Origin: Clostridium sp. 26_22
GTDB lineage: Bacteria > Bacillota > Clostridia > TANB77 > CAG-508
DNA: 40,576 nt
Assembly: GCA_001916005.1 (NCBI GenBank)
Contig: MNRP01000043.1
Span: forward strand, 1-40,576
Direction: 5' to 3'
Positions 23,902 through 32,271 of the stretch are shown here, piece after piece; the first letter of the stretch is position 1; each line of letters opens with the position of its first letter. A model generated the notes under the pieces. It saw nothing but the letters and a program-made list of their open reading frames with translations. It searched no databases and was not told where the DNA came from. Both the position numbers and the translations under genes were made by a program.

Positions 23902-23922
23902 ACTATTTAGTTTGACTTTTTT
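23891..23922 (-). terminator. Terminator overlapping the galE stop
   Basis: Perfect 14-bp stem (23891-23904 with 23909-23922), 4-nt loop, AAAAAAGTCAAACT/AGTTTGACTTTTTT, containing the final galE codons. Confidence 0.85.
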
Positions 23923-24913
23923 CTATATAATTCCAACTATCTTTACACATATCATCAATATTTTTTTCTGCACTCCATCCTAATTCTTCTTTTGCTTTTG
24001 TTGGATCAGCATAGCATATTGCAATATCTCCAGGTCTACGTGGTGCAATTTTGTATGGTACTTCTTTTCCTGTTGCTTTTTCAAATCCTTTTACCATATC
24101 TAATACACTTACTCCGTGTCCTGTTCCTAAATTATAAATGTATAATCCTTCTTGTTCTTTTTCTAGTTTTTCTAATGCTTTTATATGACCTTTTGCTAAG
24201 TCTACAACATGAATGTAATCTCTTACACCTGTTCCATCTGGTGTATTGTAATCATTTCCAAATACTGATAATTCTTTTAATGTTCCTGCTGCAACTCTTG
24301 CTACATATGGCATTAAGTTGTTTGGTATTCCTTTTGGTTCTTCTCCTATTAATCCACTCTCGTGAGCTCCTACTGGGTTGAAGTATCTTAATATGCATAT
24401 GTCCCATGTGTTATCTGATTTATAGATATCTTTTAATATTTGTTCAATAAATAATTTTGTTGTTCCATATGGATTTGTTGTTCCTCCTGTTGGCGTATCT
24501 TCTGTTATTGGCATTTTTTCTGGTTCTCCATATACTGTTGCTGATGAGCTAAATATAAATTTTTTGCATCCGTATTTTCTCATTGTATCTAATAATACTA
24601 ATGCTCCTGATATATTGTTTTCATAATATTCTATTGGTTTTTGTACTGATTCTCCAACTGCTTTATAACCTGCAAAGTTCATTACTGCTTCTATGTTATT
24701 TTCCTCAAATACTTTTTCTAATTTTTCTCTGTCTAAATAATCCATTTCATAGAATTTAAAATCTTTTCCTGTTATTTTTTTTATTGCTTCAAGTGCCTTT
24801 GGTGTACTATTTGAGAAGTTGTCTATTATAACTATTTCTCTTCCTTTATTTAATAATTCTACAGCAGTATGACTTCCTATAAATCCTGCTCCTCCTGGTA
24901 ATAATATTGCCAT
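23903..24913 (-). CDS. galE: UDP-glucose 4-epimerase
   Basis: NAD-dependent short-chain dehydrogenase interconverting UDP-glucose and UDP-galactose (or the GlcNAc pair). The 336-aa protein has the Rossmann motif GGAGFIGSHTAVELL at the N terminus, NFAGYKAVGESVQKPIEYYENN, the catalytic Ser-Tyr-Lys set in FSSSATVYGEP and NPYGTTKLFIEQ, RYFNPVGAH, and the C-terminal ARRPGDIAICYADPTKAKEELGW block (here beginning APRRPGD). galK/galT are absent, so a role in supplying wall or surface polysaccharide sugars is likely. It follows cysS by 105 bp containing two palindromic repeats; the ATG follows AGGAGG. Confidence 0.95.
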   Translation of the reverse strand: MAILLPGGAGFIGSHTAVELLNKGREIVIIDNFSNSTPKALEAIKKITGKDFKFYEMDYLDREKLEKVFEENNIEAVMNFAGYKAVGESVQKPIEYYENNISGALVLLDTMRKYGCKKFIFSSSATVYGEPEKMPITEDTPTGGTTNPYGTTKLFIEQILKDIYKSDNTWDICILRYFNPVGAHESGLIGEEPKGIPNNLMPYVARVAAGTLKELSVFGNDYNTPDGTGVRDYIHVVDLAKGHIKALEKLEKEQEGLYIYNLGTGHGVSVLDMVKGFEKATGKEVPYKIAPRRPGDIAICYADPTKAKEELGWSAEKNIDDMCKDSWNYIEKSQTK

Positions 24914-24928
24914 TTTTATTCCTCCTAT

Positions 24929-24959
24929 GTTGTCAAAAGGGACGTCCTTTTTTTACAAC
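24929..24959. repeat. Palindromic intergenic repeat, copy 1
   Basis: GTTGT...ACAAC stem enclosing AAAAGG-GACGT-CCTTTT. Read on the minus strand it contains AAAAAAGGACGTCCCTTTTG, matching the core of copies 2 and 3. It lies directly upstream of galE. Confidence 0.6.
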
Positions 24960-24988
24960 TTTTATTTTATTATTTTGATTTTTGTAAT

Positions 24989-25017
24989 ATGTCAAAAAAG
25001 GCCGTCCCCTTTGACAT
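24989..25017. repeat. Palindromic intergenic repeat, copy 2
   Basis: ATGTCAAA...TTTGACAT stem around AAAGGCCGTCCCC, immediately past the cysS stop and opposite in orientation to copy 1, 29 bp away. It may help end cysS transcription, but no strong T run follows. Confidence 0.6.
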
Positions 25018-25018
25018 T

Positions 25019-26413
25019 TTATTTTCCATAAATTTCTTGGCCATTTTTTGTATCTTTAACTTCATAGCCTTTTTCATTAATTAAATCTCTTAATTCATCA
25101 GACTTAGCCCAATCTTTATTCTCTCTTGCAATTTTTCTTTGTTCTGCTAAATCTAAAATTTCTTGTGGAATTTCTTCTTTTTTTGAATTTATTTCATCTA
25201 TTTTAATTCCTAAAACAGTATCAAATTTAGATAATAATTTTGCAACTTCTGGATTTTTCTTTTCAAATCTTGCTGCTTCCCATACAAAGCTCATTGCAAG
25301 TGGCATATTTAGGTCATCATTTATTGCTTTATGGAAGTTTTCTTCGATTTGTGATAATTTTGTTCTATCTTCATCTGATAATTCATCTGTTCCGTTTAGG
25401 TTTGTTTGATAACTATTACGTAATCTTTCTAATGATTTTGATGCAGAGTCTATTCCTTCCCAAGTAAAGTTTAGTTTATTTCTGTAGTGGCATGAATAAC
25501 TAAATAATTTATATACTAATGGGTCATATCCTTTTTCTTTTATATCTTTTACTAGATATACATTTCCTAATGATTTTGACATTTTTCCACCATTTATTAA
25601 TAGATATTCTCCATGTAGCCAGTAATTTGCTGGTATTTTTCCACATTTTCCTTTACTTTGTGCTATTTCGTTTTCATGGTGTGTTGGTATTAAATCTATT
25701 CCTCCTGTATGTATATCAAATTGGTCTCCTAAGTATTTTTGTCCCATTGCTGAACATTCTATATGCCATCCTGGGTAACTTGGTCCCCATGGACTATCCC
25801 ATTTCATTAAATGATTTTCTGGTGCTTTTATCCATAATGCAAAATCATATGGATTTCTTTTTTCTGGGTCAACATCTACTCTTGCACCTGCTTTTTGATT
25901 TTCTACATCTATGTTTGTTAATATTGGATATTTGTCAAGCTTTGAAACATCAAAGTAAATTGCTGTTGATGTTTCATAAGCATAACCATTTTCCACTAAT
26001 TTTTCTACATATTCTAGCATTTCTTTTATATGATCTGTTGCTTTACATACTATTTCTGGTGTTTCTATGTTTAATGATTTTAAATCATCAAAGAATAATT
26101 TCGTATAATGTTCTGCTATTTGTAATGGTGTTTTATGTTCTTCTCTTGCTGATTTTAACATTTTGTCTTCACCTTCATCACCATCTGATACTAAGTGACC
26201 AACATCTGTAATGTTCATAGCATGTTTTATTTTATAGCCATTATAACGTAAAACTCTTCTTAAGACATCTTGAAATATATTTGTTCTCATATTTCCTATT
26301 GTTGCATCTTTATACACAGTTGGTCCACATGAGTATATTCTTATTTCTTCTGGATTTATTGGTTTAAATAAATCTTTTCTTTTTGTTAATGTGTTATAAA
26401 AATATAAATCCAT
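25019..26413 (-). CDS. cysS: Cysteinyl-tRNA synthetase
   Basis: Class I synthetase charging tRNA-Cys, 464 aa. It shows the zinc-site start IYSCGPTVY with Cys29, the HIGH-like TIGNMR, further zinc ligands in GWHIECSAMGQ and HHENE, the KMSKS loop GGKMSKSLGN, a DALR region and the C-terminal KDWAKSDELRDLINEKGYEVKDTKNGQEI block typical of bacterial CysRS. It lies 24 bp after the class A PBP and is probably co-transcribed. The ATG follows AAAAGGAGG. Confidence 0.96.
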   Translation of the reverse strand: MDLYFYNTLTKRKDLFKPINPEEIRIYSCGPTVYKDATIGNMRTNIFQDVLRRVLRYNGYKIKHAMNITDVGHLVSDGDEGEDKMLKSAREEHKTPLQIAEHYTKLFFDDLKSLNIETPEIVCKATDHIKEMLEYVEKLVENGYAYETSTAIYFDVSKLDKYPILTNIDVENQKAGARVDVDPEKRNPYDFALWIKAPENHLMKWDSPWGPSYPGWHIECSAMGQKYLGDQFDIHTGGIDLIPTHHENEIAQSKGKCGKIPANYWLHGEYLLINGGKMSKSLGNVYLVKDIKEKGYDPLVYKLFSYSCHYRNKLNFTWEGIDSASKSLERLRNSYQTNLNGTDELSDEDRTKLSQIEENFHKAINDDLNMPLAMSFVWEAARFEKKNPEVAKLLSKFDTVLGIKIDEINSKKEEIPQEILDLAEQRKIARENKDWAKSDELRDLINEKGYEVKDTKNGQEIYGK

Positions 26414-26437
26414 TTTTCCTCCTTTTAAGGTTTGTTT

Positions 26438-28993
26438 TTATTTTTTCTTGTTTGCATCTGTTGTATTTGTATTGGTTGTGTTTGTTGCTGTATTTGTTGT
26501 ACCTGTTGTATTTCCAGTTGTATTCTTTCCGCCAGTAGTATTTGTTGTATTTCCTGTTGTTGTATTTGTTGTGTTTGTATTAGTTACCGTATTTTGTGGT
26601 TTTTCTTCAGTTTTTTTATGAATTGTACATGTTTCTTCTATTTTTTCATTTCCTGTTTTTGAAGAACTATTTATTGCTTTCCATAATCCTAATTTTTCTT
26701 TTGGAACTGTTCCTCCATAGCTTTGTGTTTGAACCTTGTCTGCTGGGCAATATTCATTTGCTAACTTTCCAGATTCTGTACATATTCTTTGTGTTCCGTG
26801 TCCTTCACATTTTGATGGTAAATTATCTTGAGTGAACATTTCTGTATATGTATCTGTACAAGATTCAACTGCCAAACAACCTGTTACTTTGCATACTTTT
26901 GCTTCTACTATTCCACTTGGTCTAGCAAATGTTTTATTTTCTAATGTTGAATGTACATCTTTCATTATATTTGACCATATCAAACCTGCTGGGTTTGTTC
27001 CACTCCATTTTACTTCTTCTTGTCTGTCATATCCAAACCAACAAGCTGCTGCATAATATGGTGTAAATCCACATAGCCATCTATCATAACTATGATCTGT
27101 TGTTCCTGTTTTGGCTGCAACATCTATTCCATTTATTCTGCAATATGTTGCTGTTCCGTAGTTTACTGGTTCTTTTAATATTGATTTTACTAGATATGCA
27201 TTTTGCTCTGATATCACTCTTGTTTTTTCTTGTGTTGGTGTTAATACTACTGTTCCTGATGCATCTGTAACTTTGGTATAGAAAGTTGGTGTAATATAAA
27301 CTCCATCATTTGCTATAGCTGCATATGCTGCTGCCATTTGTAATGGACTTATACCATCTGAAATACCACCTATTGCAAGTGATAAATGTTCATCATTTTT
27401 GTCTTTATTTTCACCAGATTTATATAATGATGTAATTCCAAATTTTCTTAAATAATCTATTGATTTTCCTGGTGTTAGCTCCCTCATTATTTTCACTTCT
27501 GGTACGTTTTGAGAATATGCTATTATTTGTCTTATATTTATTAAACCTTTATATTTACCACCATCATCTTTTGGATGATAATCTCCTCCAAATTCTGTTA
27601 ATACATCATCATATACTGTTGCAGGTGTTATTACTTTTTCTTGTAATGCTGGTGCTATATCTGCTATTGGTTTTATTGAAGATCCTGGTTGTCTTACTGA
27701 TTGAGTTACCCTATTTAATGTTGAACCTTGTCTTTCTCCTAATCCACCTGAACATCCTACTACATAACCTGTTGAATGGTCAATTATTACAAAAGCCGCT
27801 TGTGTATGATCATTTTTTAATTCATTTGTTTTAGGGTCTTTTTCTTTTCCAGATACAACATATTTTGTTTTTTTAGTTTCCTCTTCGACTCTTGCTTGTA
27901 TTGTTGTATCTTGTGTTGAGTATATTTTTAATCCACTACTATATACATATTTTCTAGCAAAGTCTTCTGATAAGCCTTTTTCTTTCATCACTTGTTCTAC
28001 AACTTGTTCTACTGCTGCTTGTGTATGGTATGAATATGAATATGTACTAGCTGTATTTCCTTTTTTAAATGTAAGTCCAGCTTCTACTTTTGCAACTGCT
28101 GCATTATATTCATCTTCATTTGTTATATAACCTTGTGATTTCATTTCTTTTAATACTGTTAAAGTTCTTGATTTTATTAGTTCTGAATGGTCTTTTTCTG
28201 AATCATATGGATTATATTTATTTGGTGAATTGTTAATTCCTGCTAAAAATGCACATTCTGCTAAATCTAAGTCTTTCGCACTTTTATCGAAATAATATGT
28301 TGCTCCAAGCTCTACACCGTGAATATTATCTCCACCAACAAATATTACATTTAAATATAATTCTAGAATTTGGTCTTTTGATATCATTCTTTCAACTTGT
28401 ACAGCTTTTGACCATTCTTTCATTTTTCTTATAATTCCAGCTAATCCTGATCTTGCTTTTTCATCTGTTATATTTTTTACTAATTGTTGAGTAATTGAAC
28501 TTCCTCCACCTCTATCAGTTCCTGTTGCAACACCTAATATAGCTCCAAAAGTTCTTTTAAAGTCAACTCCACTATGACTGTAAAATCTTTTATCTTCAAT
28601 TGCTATATATGCCTTTGGTAAATAGTCAGGCATTTCACTTAAACTAATTACTTTTCTTTTTTCATCACTACTTAAATTAGCAATTTCATTTCCATCTTTA
28701 TCTAATACTATACTATTAGATACACCTATTGTTAATTCCTCTTTAGTTATATCAAAATCATCTCCAAATAGTCCAAACATCATTGCTGCAATAATTCCTG
28801 CTCCAACTACACATAAAAGTAAAAATATTACTAATAATATTTTCAAAGCAAGTTTTAACTTTGGATGTTGTTTCTTTACATTTTTACTCTTTTTGCTATT
28901 TGTAGATTTATTTGTTGTATCTTGTTTTTTAGTTTTTACATTTTTATTTTGGCTTGTTCTTTTTGTACTTTTCTTACTATTTTTATTTGGCAT
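26438..28993 (-). CDS. Class A penicillin-binding protein (PBP1A type)
   Basis: 851-aa bifunctional peptidoglycan synthase. A Lys/Ser/Thr-rich cytoplasmic head (1-47) precedes one membrane segment (about 48-73). The GT51 transglycosylase domain has catalytic Glu133 in EDKRFYSHSGVD, GGGSSITQQLVKN and KILELYLN-like QILELYLNVIFVG. The transpeptidase has SxxK at 438-441 (GSSIKP), SQN at 494-496 and KTG at 628-630. After it comes a Cys-containing region (about 685-790) with several Cys pairs, then about 50 residues almost entirely Thr, Asn and Gly. The ATG follows AAGGAGG. It is upstream of cysS and acts outside the membrane in wall synthesis. Confidence 0.95.
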   Translation of the reverse strand: MPNKNSKKSTKRTSQNKNVKTKKQDTTNKSTNSKKSKNVKKQHPKLKLALKILLVIFLLLCVVGAGIIAAMMFGLFGDDFDITKEELTIGVSNSIVLDKDGNEIANLSSDEKRKVISLSEMPDYLPKAYIAIEDKRFYSHSGVDFKRTFGAILGVATGTDRGGGSSITQQLVKNITDEKARSGLAGIIRKMKEWSKAVQVERMISKDQILELYLNVIFVGGDNIHGVELGATYYFDKSAKDLDLAECAFLAGINNSPNKYNPYDSEKDHSELIKSRTLTVLKEMKSQGYITNEDEYNAAVAKVEAGLTFKKGNTASTYSYSYHTQAAVEQVVEQVMKEKGLSEDFARKYVYSSGLKIYSTQDTTIQARVEEETKKTKYVVSGKEKDPKTNELKNDHTQAAFVIIDHSTGYVVGCSGGLGERQGSTLNRVTQSVRQPGSSIKPIADIAPALQEKVITPATVYDDVLTEFGGDYHPKDDGGKYKGLINIRQIIAYSQNVPEVKIMRELTPGKSIDYLRKFGITSLYKSGENKDKNDEHLSLAIGGISDGISPLQMAAAYAAIANDGVYITPTFYTKVTDASGTVVLTPTQEKTRVISEQNAYLVKSILKEPVNYGTATYCRINGIDVAAKTGTTDHSYDRWLCGFTPYYAAACWFGYDRQEEVKWSGTNPAGLIWSNIMKDVHSTLENKTFARPSGIVEAKVCKVTGCLAVESCTDTYTEMFTQDNLPSKCEGHGTQRICTESGKLANEYCPADKVQTQSYGGTVPKEKLGLWKAINSSSKTGNEKIEETCTIHKKTEEKPQNTVTNTNTTNTTTGNTTNTTGGKNTTGNTTGTTNTATNTTNTNTTDANKKK

Positions 28994-29094
28994 TTTTTAT
29001 ACCTCCTTGCCAAGCATTTAATACACTTATTATATTATACTTTTTATAAAAATGAAAGACTTTTATGAAAATTTTTAAACAACCTCTTCCTTGG

Positions 29095-29940
29095 TCACAA
29101 AACACTATTACTTAAGTAGACTTTTTTAACTTTAACACTATCTCTTTTTAAAGCATTTCTTATATCACTAAAAGTTTGTTTTTTATAAAGCCTTGACTCA
29201 TACACATCTCTCAAATAAAATTCATCTCCAAGCAAATTTTCTTCACTTTTTATATCATCTCTAAAATCGATTTCATAATTATTAACCATCAATCCATTAA
29301 ACCTTTTTCTATTTATTTTTGCTTTTCCTGGAACATTTATGATTATTGCATCATCTTTTATCATATATTTGTTTATCAGTTCGTTTGGAAAATCAATATT
29401 AAGTATTATTTTTGATTTCATTAAACTTTTCTTTTTATTATTACCAATTGTTATCATTATTCCGTTTTCCATAAATTTATCTTCTAATTTTTTAAACTTT
29501 TCAATATGATTTGTGACTATATTCAAATTTTTATAATTTTCTGCTAGTATTTTGATATTTTCTAGTTCTATTTCTGTTAAGTCATTTATTAAAATTGATA
29601 TTGTTGTTTCTTCTTTTTTGATTTTTTTCTTTTCTATTATGTACTTTATTATATCTGTAGCTAATATTTCGTAAAGCCATCTTCCATCTGAAATGTCTAA
29701 TCCATATGAATTTAAATAATTTATGTATGTAAGTTCTTCTTGTAAGTTTTTGCTTATTACTATTTTTTTGCTATTAGAATATTTTGATATAATCTTTTTG
29801 GTTTTTTGTGCTAATTTTTCTATTTGTTTTTCACTTGTCTTTGCTGTTATTGGTAAAAATAGCTTATTTTCTTGCATTTTTATTATGTTGAAAGTTTTCT
29901 CTATACAGTTAGGCTTGTCATTTTTTTGAATATAAAACAT
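29095..29940 (-). CDS. Conserved-looking hypothetical protein, 281 aa
   Basis: I do not recognise the family. It is Lys/Ile/Asn-rich and soluble, with no signal peptide or membrane segment. Residues about 45-75 and 110-215 alternate hydrophobic strands and helices (KKIVISKNLQEEL; TISILINDLTEIELENIKIL; LNIVTNHIEKFKKL; GIMITIGNNKKKSL; IILNIDFPNELI; DAIIINVPG), suggesting an alpha/beta, possibly Rossmann-like, fold. The C-terminal 70 residues are charged. There is no glycine-rich nucleotide loop, so enzymatic function is not claimed. The ATG at 29940 follows a GAGGTG site buried in a hairpin that also looks like the truB terminator. It is the last gene after the rimP-truB operon. Confidence 0.75.
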   Translation of the reverse strand: MFYIQKNDKPNCIEKTFNIIKMQENKLFLPITAKTSEKQIEKLAQKTKKIISKYSNSKKIVISKNLQEELTYINYLNSYGLDISDGRWLYEILATDIIKYIIEKKKIKKEETTISILINDLTEIELENIKILAENYKNLNIVTNHIEKFKKLEDKFMENGIMITIGNNKKKSLMKSKIILNIDFPNELINKYMIKDDAIIINVPGKAKINRKRFNGLMVNNYEIDFRDDIKSEENLLGDEFYLRDVYESRLYKKQTFSDIRNALKRDSVKVKKVYLSNSVL

Positions 29941-29985
29941 AAAAACACCTCATATCTTTTTTATTTAAGTATATGAAGTGTTTTT
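29941..29985 (-). terminator. Terminator after truB that masks the next gene's ribosome-binding site
   Basis: A 15-bp stem with one G-U pair (29941-29955 with 29971-29985), loop 15 nt. On the minus strand the 3' arm reads ATATGAGGTG followed by five T, and the next ATG follows immediately, so the GAGGTG site is paired in the hairpin. Read-through from truB would be needed, and translation could be limited. Confidence 0.7.
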
Positions 29986-29993
29986 TTATTTTA

Positions 29994-30872
29994 TTAATCT
30001 AATATAATATCTCTTTTTAATAATTTGTCTTGTATTATTCCAATTCCTATAAATTTTTCATTTTTATCATAAATTCTGTAGATGTCATTTTCTTGATTTT
30101 GTGTTATTTTTACTCCATTCAAGAATAATTGCATTTTTTTGTCATCTAATTTTATTTTTTCTTTGTTTTTAAAGATTTCTTCTACAGATATTATTTTACT
30201 TTCTAAGTATTTTGTATCTTCTTTATTTTCTTCTAATTCTTGTATTTTTGAGCTTTCTTCTATTTTAAAGTCTCCTACTTGAATTCTTTTTAAACTTTCC
30301 ATATAGCCTACTGTTTCTAGCTTTTCTGCTATATCTTCGCACAAGCTTCTTATATATGTTCCTTTTCCACAAAATACTTCAAATTGTATTTGCTTTTTTT
30401 GAGCATCTATATTAATTAATTTGATATCATATATTTCTATTTCTCTAGGTTTTATTTCTACATTTTGTCCTTTTCTAGCATATTCGTATAGTTTTTTACC
30501 ATTCACTTTTATCGCTGAATATATTGGTGGCATTTGTTGTTGTTTTCCTATAAAGCTTTTTAATACTTTTTCTATTTTGCTTTGTGTTAAACTTTTATCA
30601 GGAATGTTTTTTTCTTCTATTATTTTTCCTTCTAAATCTGCTGTTTCTGTTTTTTGTCCTAATGCTAAATTTACTACGTATTTTTTATCATGGTTGATTA
30701 AATATTTAGAACATAAAGTTCCTTTTCCAATTAATATGGGTAAAACCCCTTCGGCTAAGGGGTCTAAAGTTCCAGTATGTCCTACTTTTTCATTAAATAT
30801 TTTTTTTACTTTATACACAATATCGTGTGATGTACATCCTTTTTCTTTATTAATTATTAAAATTCCATTCAT
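29994..30872 (-). CDS. truB: tRNA pseudouridine-55 synthase
   Basis: Makes pseudouridine at position 55 in the T-loop of tRNAs. The 292-aa protein begins MNGILIINKEKGCTSHDIV and has the catalytic Asp37 in GHTGTLDPLAEGVLP, the QMPPIYSAIKVNGKKLYEYARKG block, GTYIRSLCEDIAEKL and a C-terminal PUA-like portion. Its ATG overlaps the nrnA stop by one base (TAATG), so translation is coupled. It ends the rimP-nusA operon. Confidence 0.96.
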   Translation of the reverse strand: MNGILIINKEKGCTSHDIVYKVKKIFNEKVGHTGTLDPLAEGVLPILIGKGTLCSKYLINHDKKYVVNLALGQKTETADLEGKIIEEKNIPDKSLTQSKIEKVLKSFIGKQQQMPPIYSAIKVNGKKLYEYARKGQNVEIKPREIEIYDIKLINIDAQKKQIQFEVFCGKGTYIRSLCEDIAEKLETVGYMESLKRIQVGDFKIEESSKIQELEENKEDTKYLESKIISVEEIFKNKEKIKLDDKKMQLFLNGVKITQNQENDIYRIYDKNEKFIGIGIIQDKLLKRDIILD

Positions 30873-31828
30873 TATTTTAATACTTTCCTTATTTCTTTTA
30901 ATAATTTTTCTTTTACTTCTTCAATTGTTCCTTGTGCTGTTGCTCCTGCTGCTCTTTGGTGTCCTCCACCGCCAAACATTAAGCAAACATCAGAAACATT
31001 TACGTAATTGTTTGATCTCATTGATACTTTGTAGGTATTTTCTGCTTCATCTTTTTCTCTAATAAATATAGAAACTTCTACACCTTCTATATCTCTACCA
31101 AGTTCAACTAATCCTTCGTGGTCTCCTATCCCAGCATTAACCTCTTTTAAATCTTGATTTGTAACATATGTAAATGTAACTTTTCCGTCTTCTAATATTT
31201 CCATTCTATTTAAAGTTCTTTTCATTAATTCAAAATTAGCTTTTGTTTTTGTTTGTAGAACTCTTTTATAGATGTCTGAAACATTTACTCCTTTGCCCAA
31301 TAATTCAGCTGTAAATTCAAAAGTTTCGGCTGTTACTCCAGGGTATTTGAAACCACCTGTGTCTGTTATTATTCCTGTTAAAATACATGTTCCTAATTCT
31401 TTGTTTATATCAATTCCAAAGTATTCGAACATTCCTATTAAAATTTGGCAACATGCTGGTGCTACTGGATTTACAAAGTTTATGTCTCCAAACATTTTGT
31501 TACTTCCATGATGGTCTATGACTATTGTTTGTTTTGCTTCTTCAAAATATTCTCTGCCAACTAATCTTTTTAAATCTGCACAGTCTAATGCTATTGCTAA
31601 ATCATATTGTTCAACATTTGATTCTGTTTTAACTTCATCTCTTCCTGGTAAAAAGTCAAATACTCTTGGAAATTCTTTTATTACAACATCTGCACTTTTT
31701 CCTAATGCTTTTACAGCTAAATTCATTGCTAGACAACTTCCTATTGCATCTCCATCAGGAGTTTCATGAGCTAATATTACTATCTTTTCTGCTTTTTTTA
31801 TTTCTTCTAATATATTATCTAGAGTCAT
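30872..31828 (-). CDS. nrnA: DHH/DHHA1 phosphoesterase (NrnA type)
   Basis: Bifunctional oligoribonuclease and 3',5'-bisphosphate (pAp) phosphatase of the DHH superfamily; relatives also hydrolyse pApA from c-di-AMP. In the 318-aa protein the metal-binding motifs are HETPDGDAIGS near residue 20, LDCAD, VIDHHGSN and TDTGGF; the DHHA1 substrate domain ends in GGGGHQRAAGA. It sits between rbfA and truB in the classic order, 2 bp after rbfA. Confidence 0.94.
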   Translation of the reverse strand: MTLDNILEEIKKAEKIVILAHETPDGDAIGSCLAMNLAVKALGKSADVVIKEFPRVFDFLPGRDEVKTESNVEQYDLAIALDCADLKRLVGREYFEEAKQTIVIDHHGSNKMFGDINFVNPVAPACCQILIGMFEYFGIDINKELGTCILTGIITDTGGFKYPGVTAETFEFTAELLGKGVNVSDIYKRVLQTKTKANFELMKRTLNRMEILEDGKVTFTYVTNQDLKEVNAGIGDHEGLVELGRDIEGVEVSIFIREKDEAENTYKVSMRSNNYVNVSDVCLMFGGGGHQRAAGATAQGTIEEVKEKLLKEIRKVLK

Positions 31829-31830
31829 TT

Positions 31831-32193
31831 TTATTTCCTTTCTTCTGGTAATATTTCTTTTAATATTGAGTCTATTTTTGCTCCGTATTCTATTGAATCA
31901 TCTATTTCAAAGATTAATTCTGGAGTATTTCTTAAATTTATTCTTTTTGCAAGTTCGCTTCTTATGAATCCTGATGATTTTTTTAAGCCATCCATTGTTT
32001 CTTTTATGTTTTTTGAGTTTAATATACTTACATATACTTTTGCATATTTTAGGTCAGTTGTTACTTTTACTTTTGTAACACTTATCATTCCTGTTACATT
32101 TGGATTTTTTAAATCATATGAGATTATTTGACTTAATTCTTTTCTATATTCTTCATCTATACGTCCCATTCTATTATTGTTTCTATTAGGCAT
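31831..32193 (-). CDS. rbfA: Ribosome-binding factor A
   Basis: 30S maturation factor acting on the 5' end of 16S rRNA. 120 aa, single KH-like domain: RIDEEYRKELSQIISYDLKNPNVTGMISVTKVKVTTDLKYAKVYVSIL, then the helix-kink-helix GFIRSELAKRINLRNTPELIFEIDDSIEYGAKI. The ATG follows AAAGGAGG. It lies 78 bp after infB, a gap that holds a palindromic repeat. Confidence 0.95.
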   Translation of the reverse strand: MPNRNNNRMGRIDEEYRKELSQIISYDLKNPNVTGMISVTKVKVTTDLKYAKVYVSILNSKNIKETMDGLKKSSGFIRSELAKRINLRNTPELIFEIDDSIEYGAKIDSILKEILPEERK

Positions 32194-32236
32194 TATTTTA
32201 CCTCCTTTTATATTTTATAAATAGGGAATTTTTTAA

Positions 32237-32268
32237 TAGGGAAAAAAAGGGTGTCCCCTTTTCCCTTC
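32237..32268. repeat. Palindromic intergenic repeat, copy 3
   Basis: TAGGGAAAAAAAGGG-TGT-CCCCTTTTCCCT hairpin just past the infB stop. Its core AAAAAAGGGTGTCCCCTTT matches copy 2 at 17 of 19 positions. A short AGGGA motif recurs just beside it (32222-32227). Confidence 0.6.
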
Positions 32269-32271
32269 TCC

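Noticed and set aside
25519..26211. A long 230-aa plus-strand reading opposite cysS, and similar long readings opposite infB, truB and galE
   Set aside because: These are Leu/Phe/Ser-rich antisense readings of strongly conserved genes in an AT-rich genome, lacking ribosome-binding sites.
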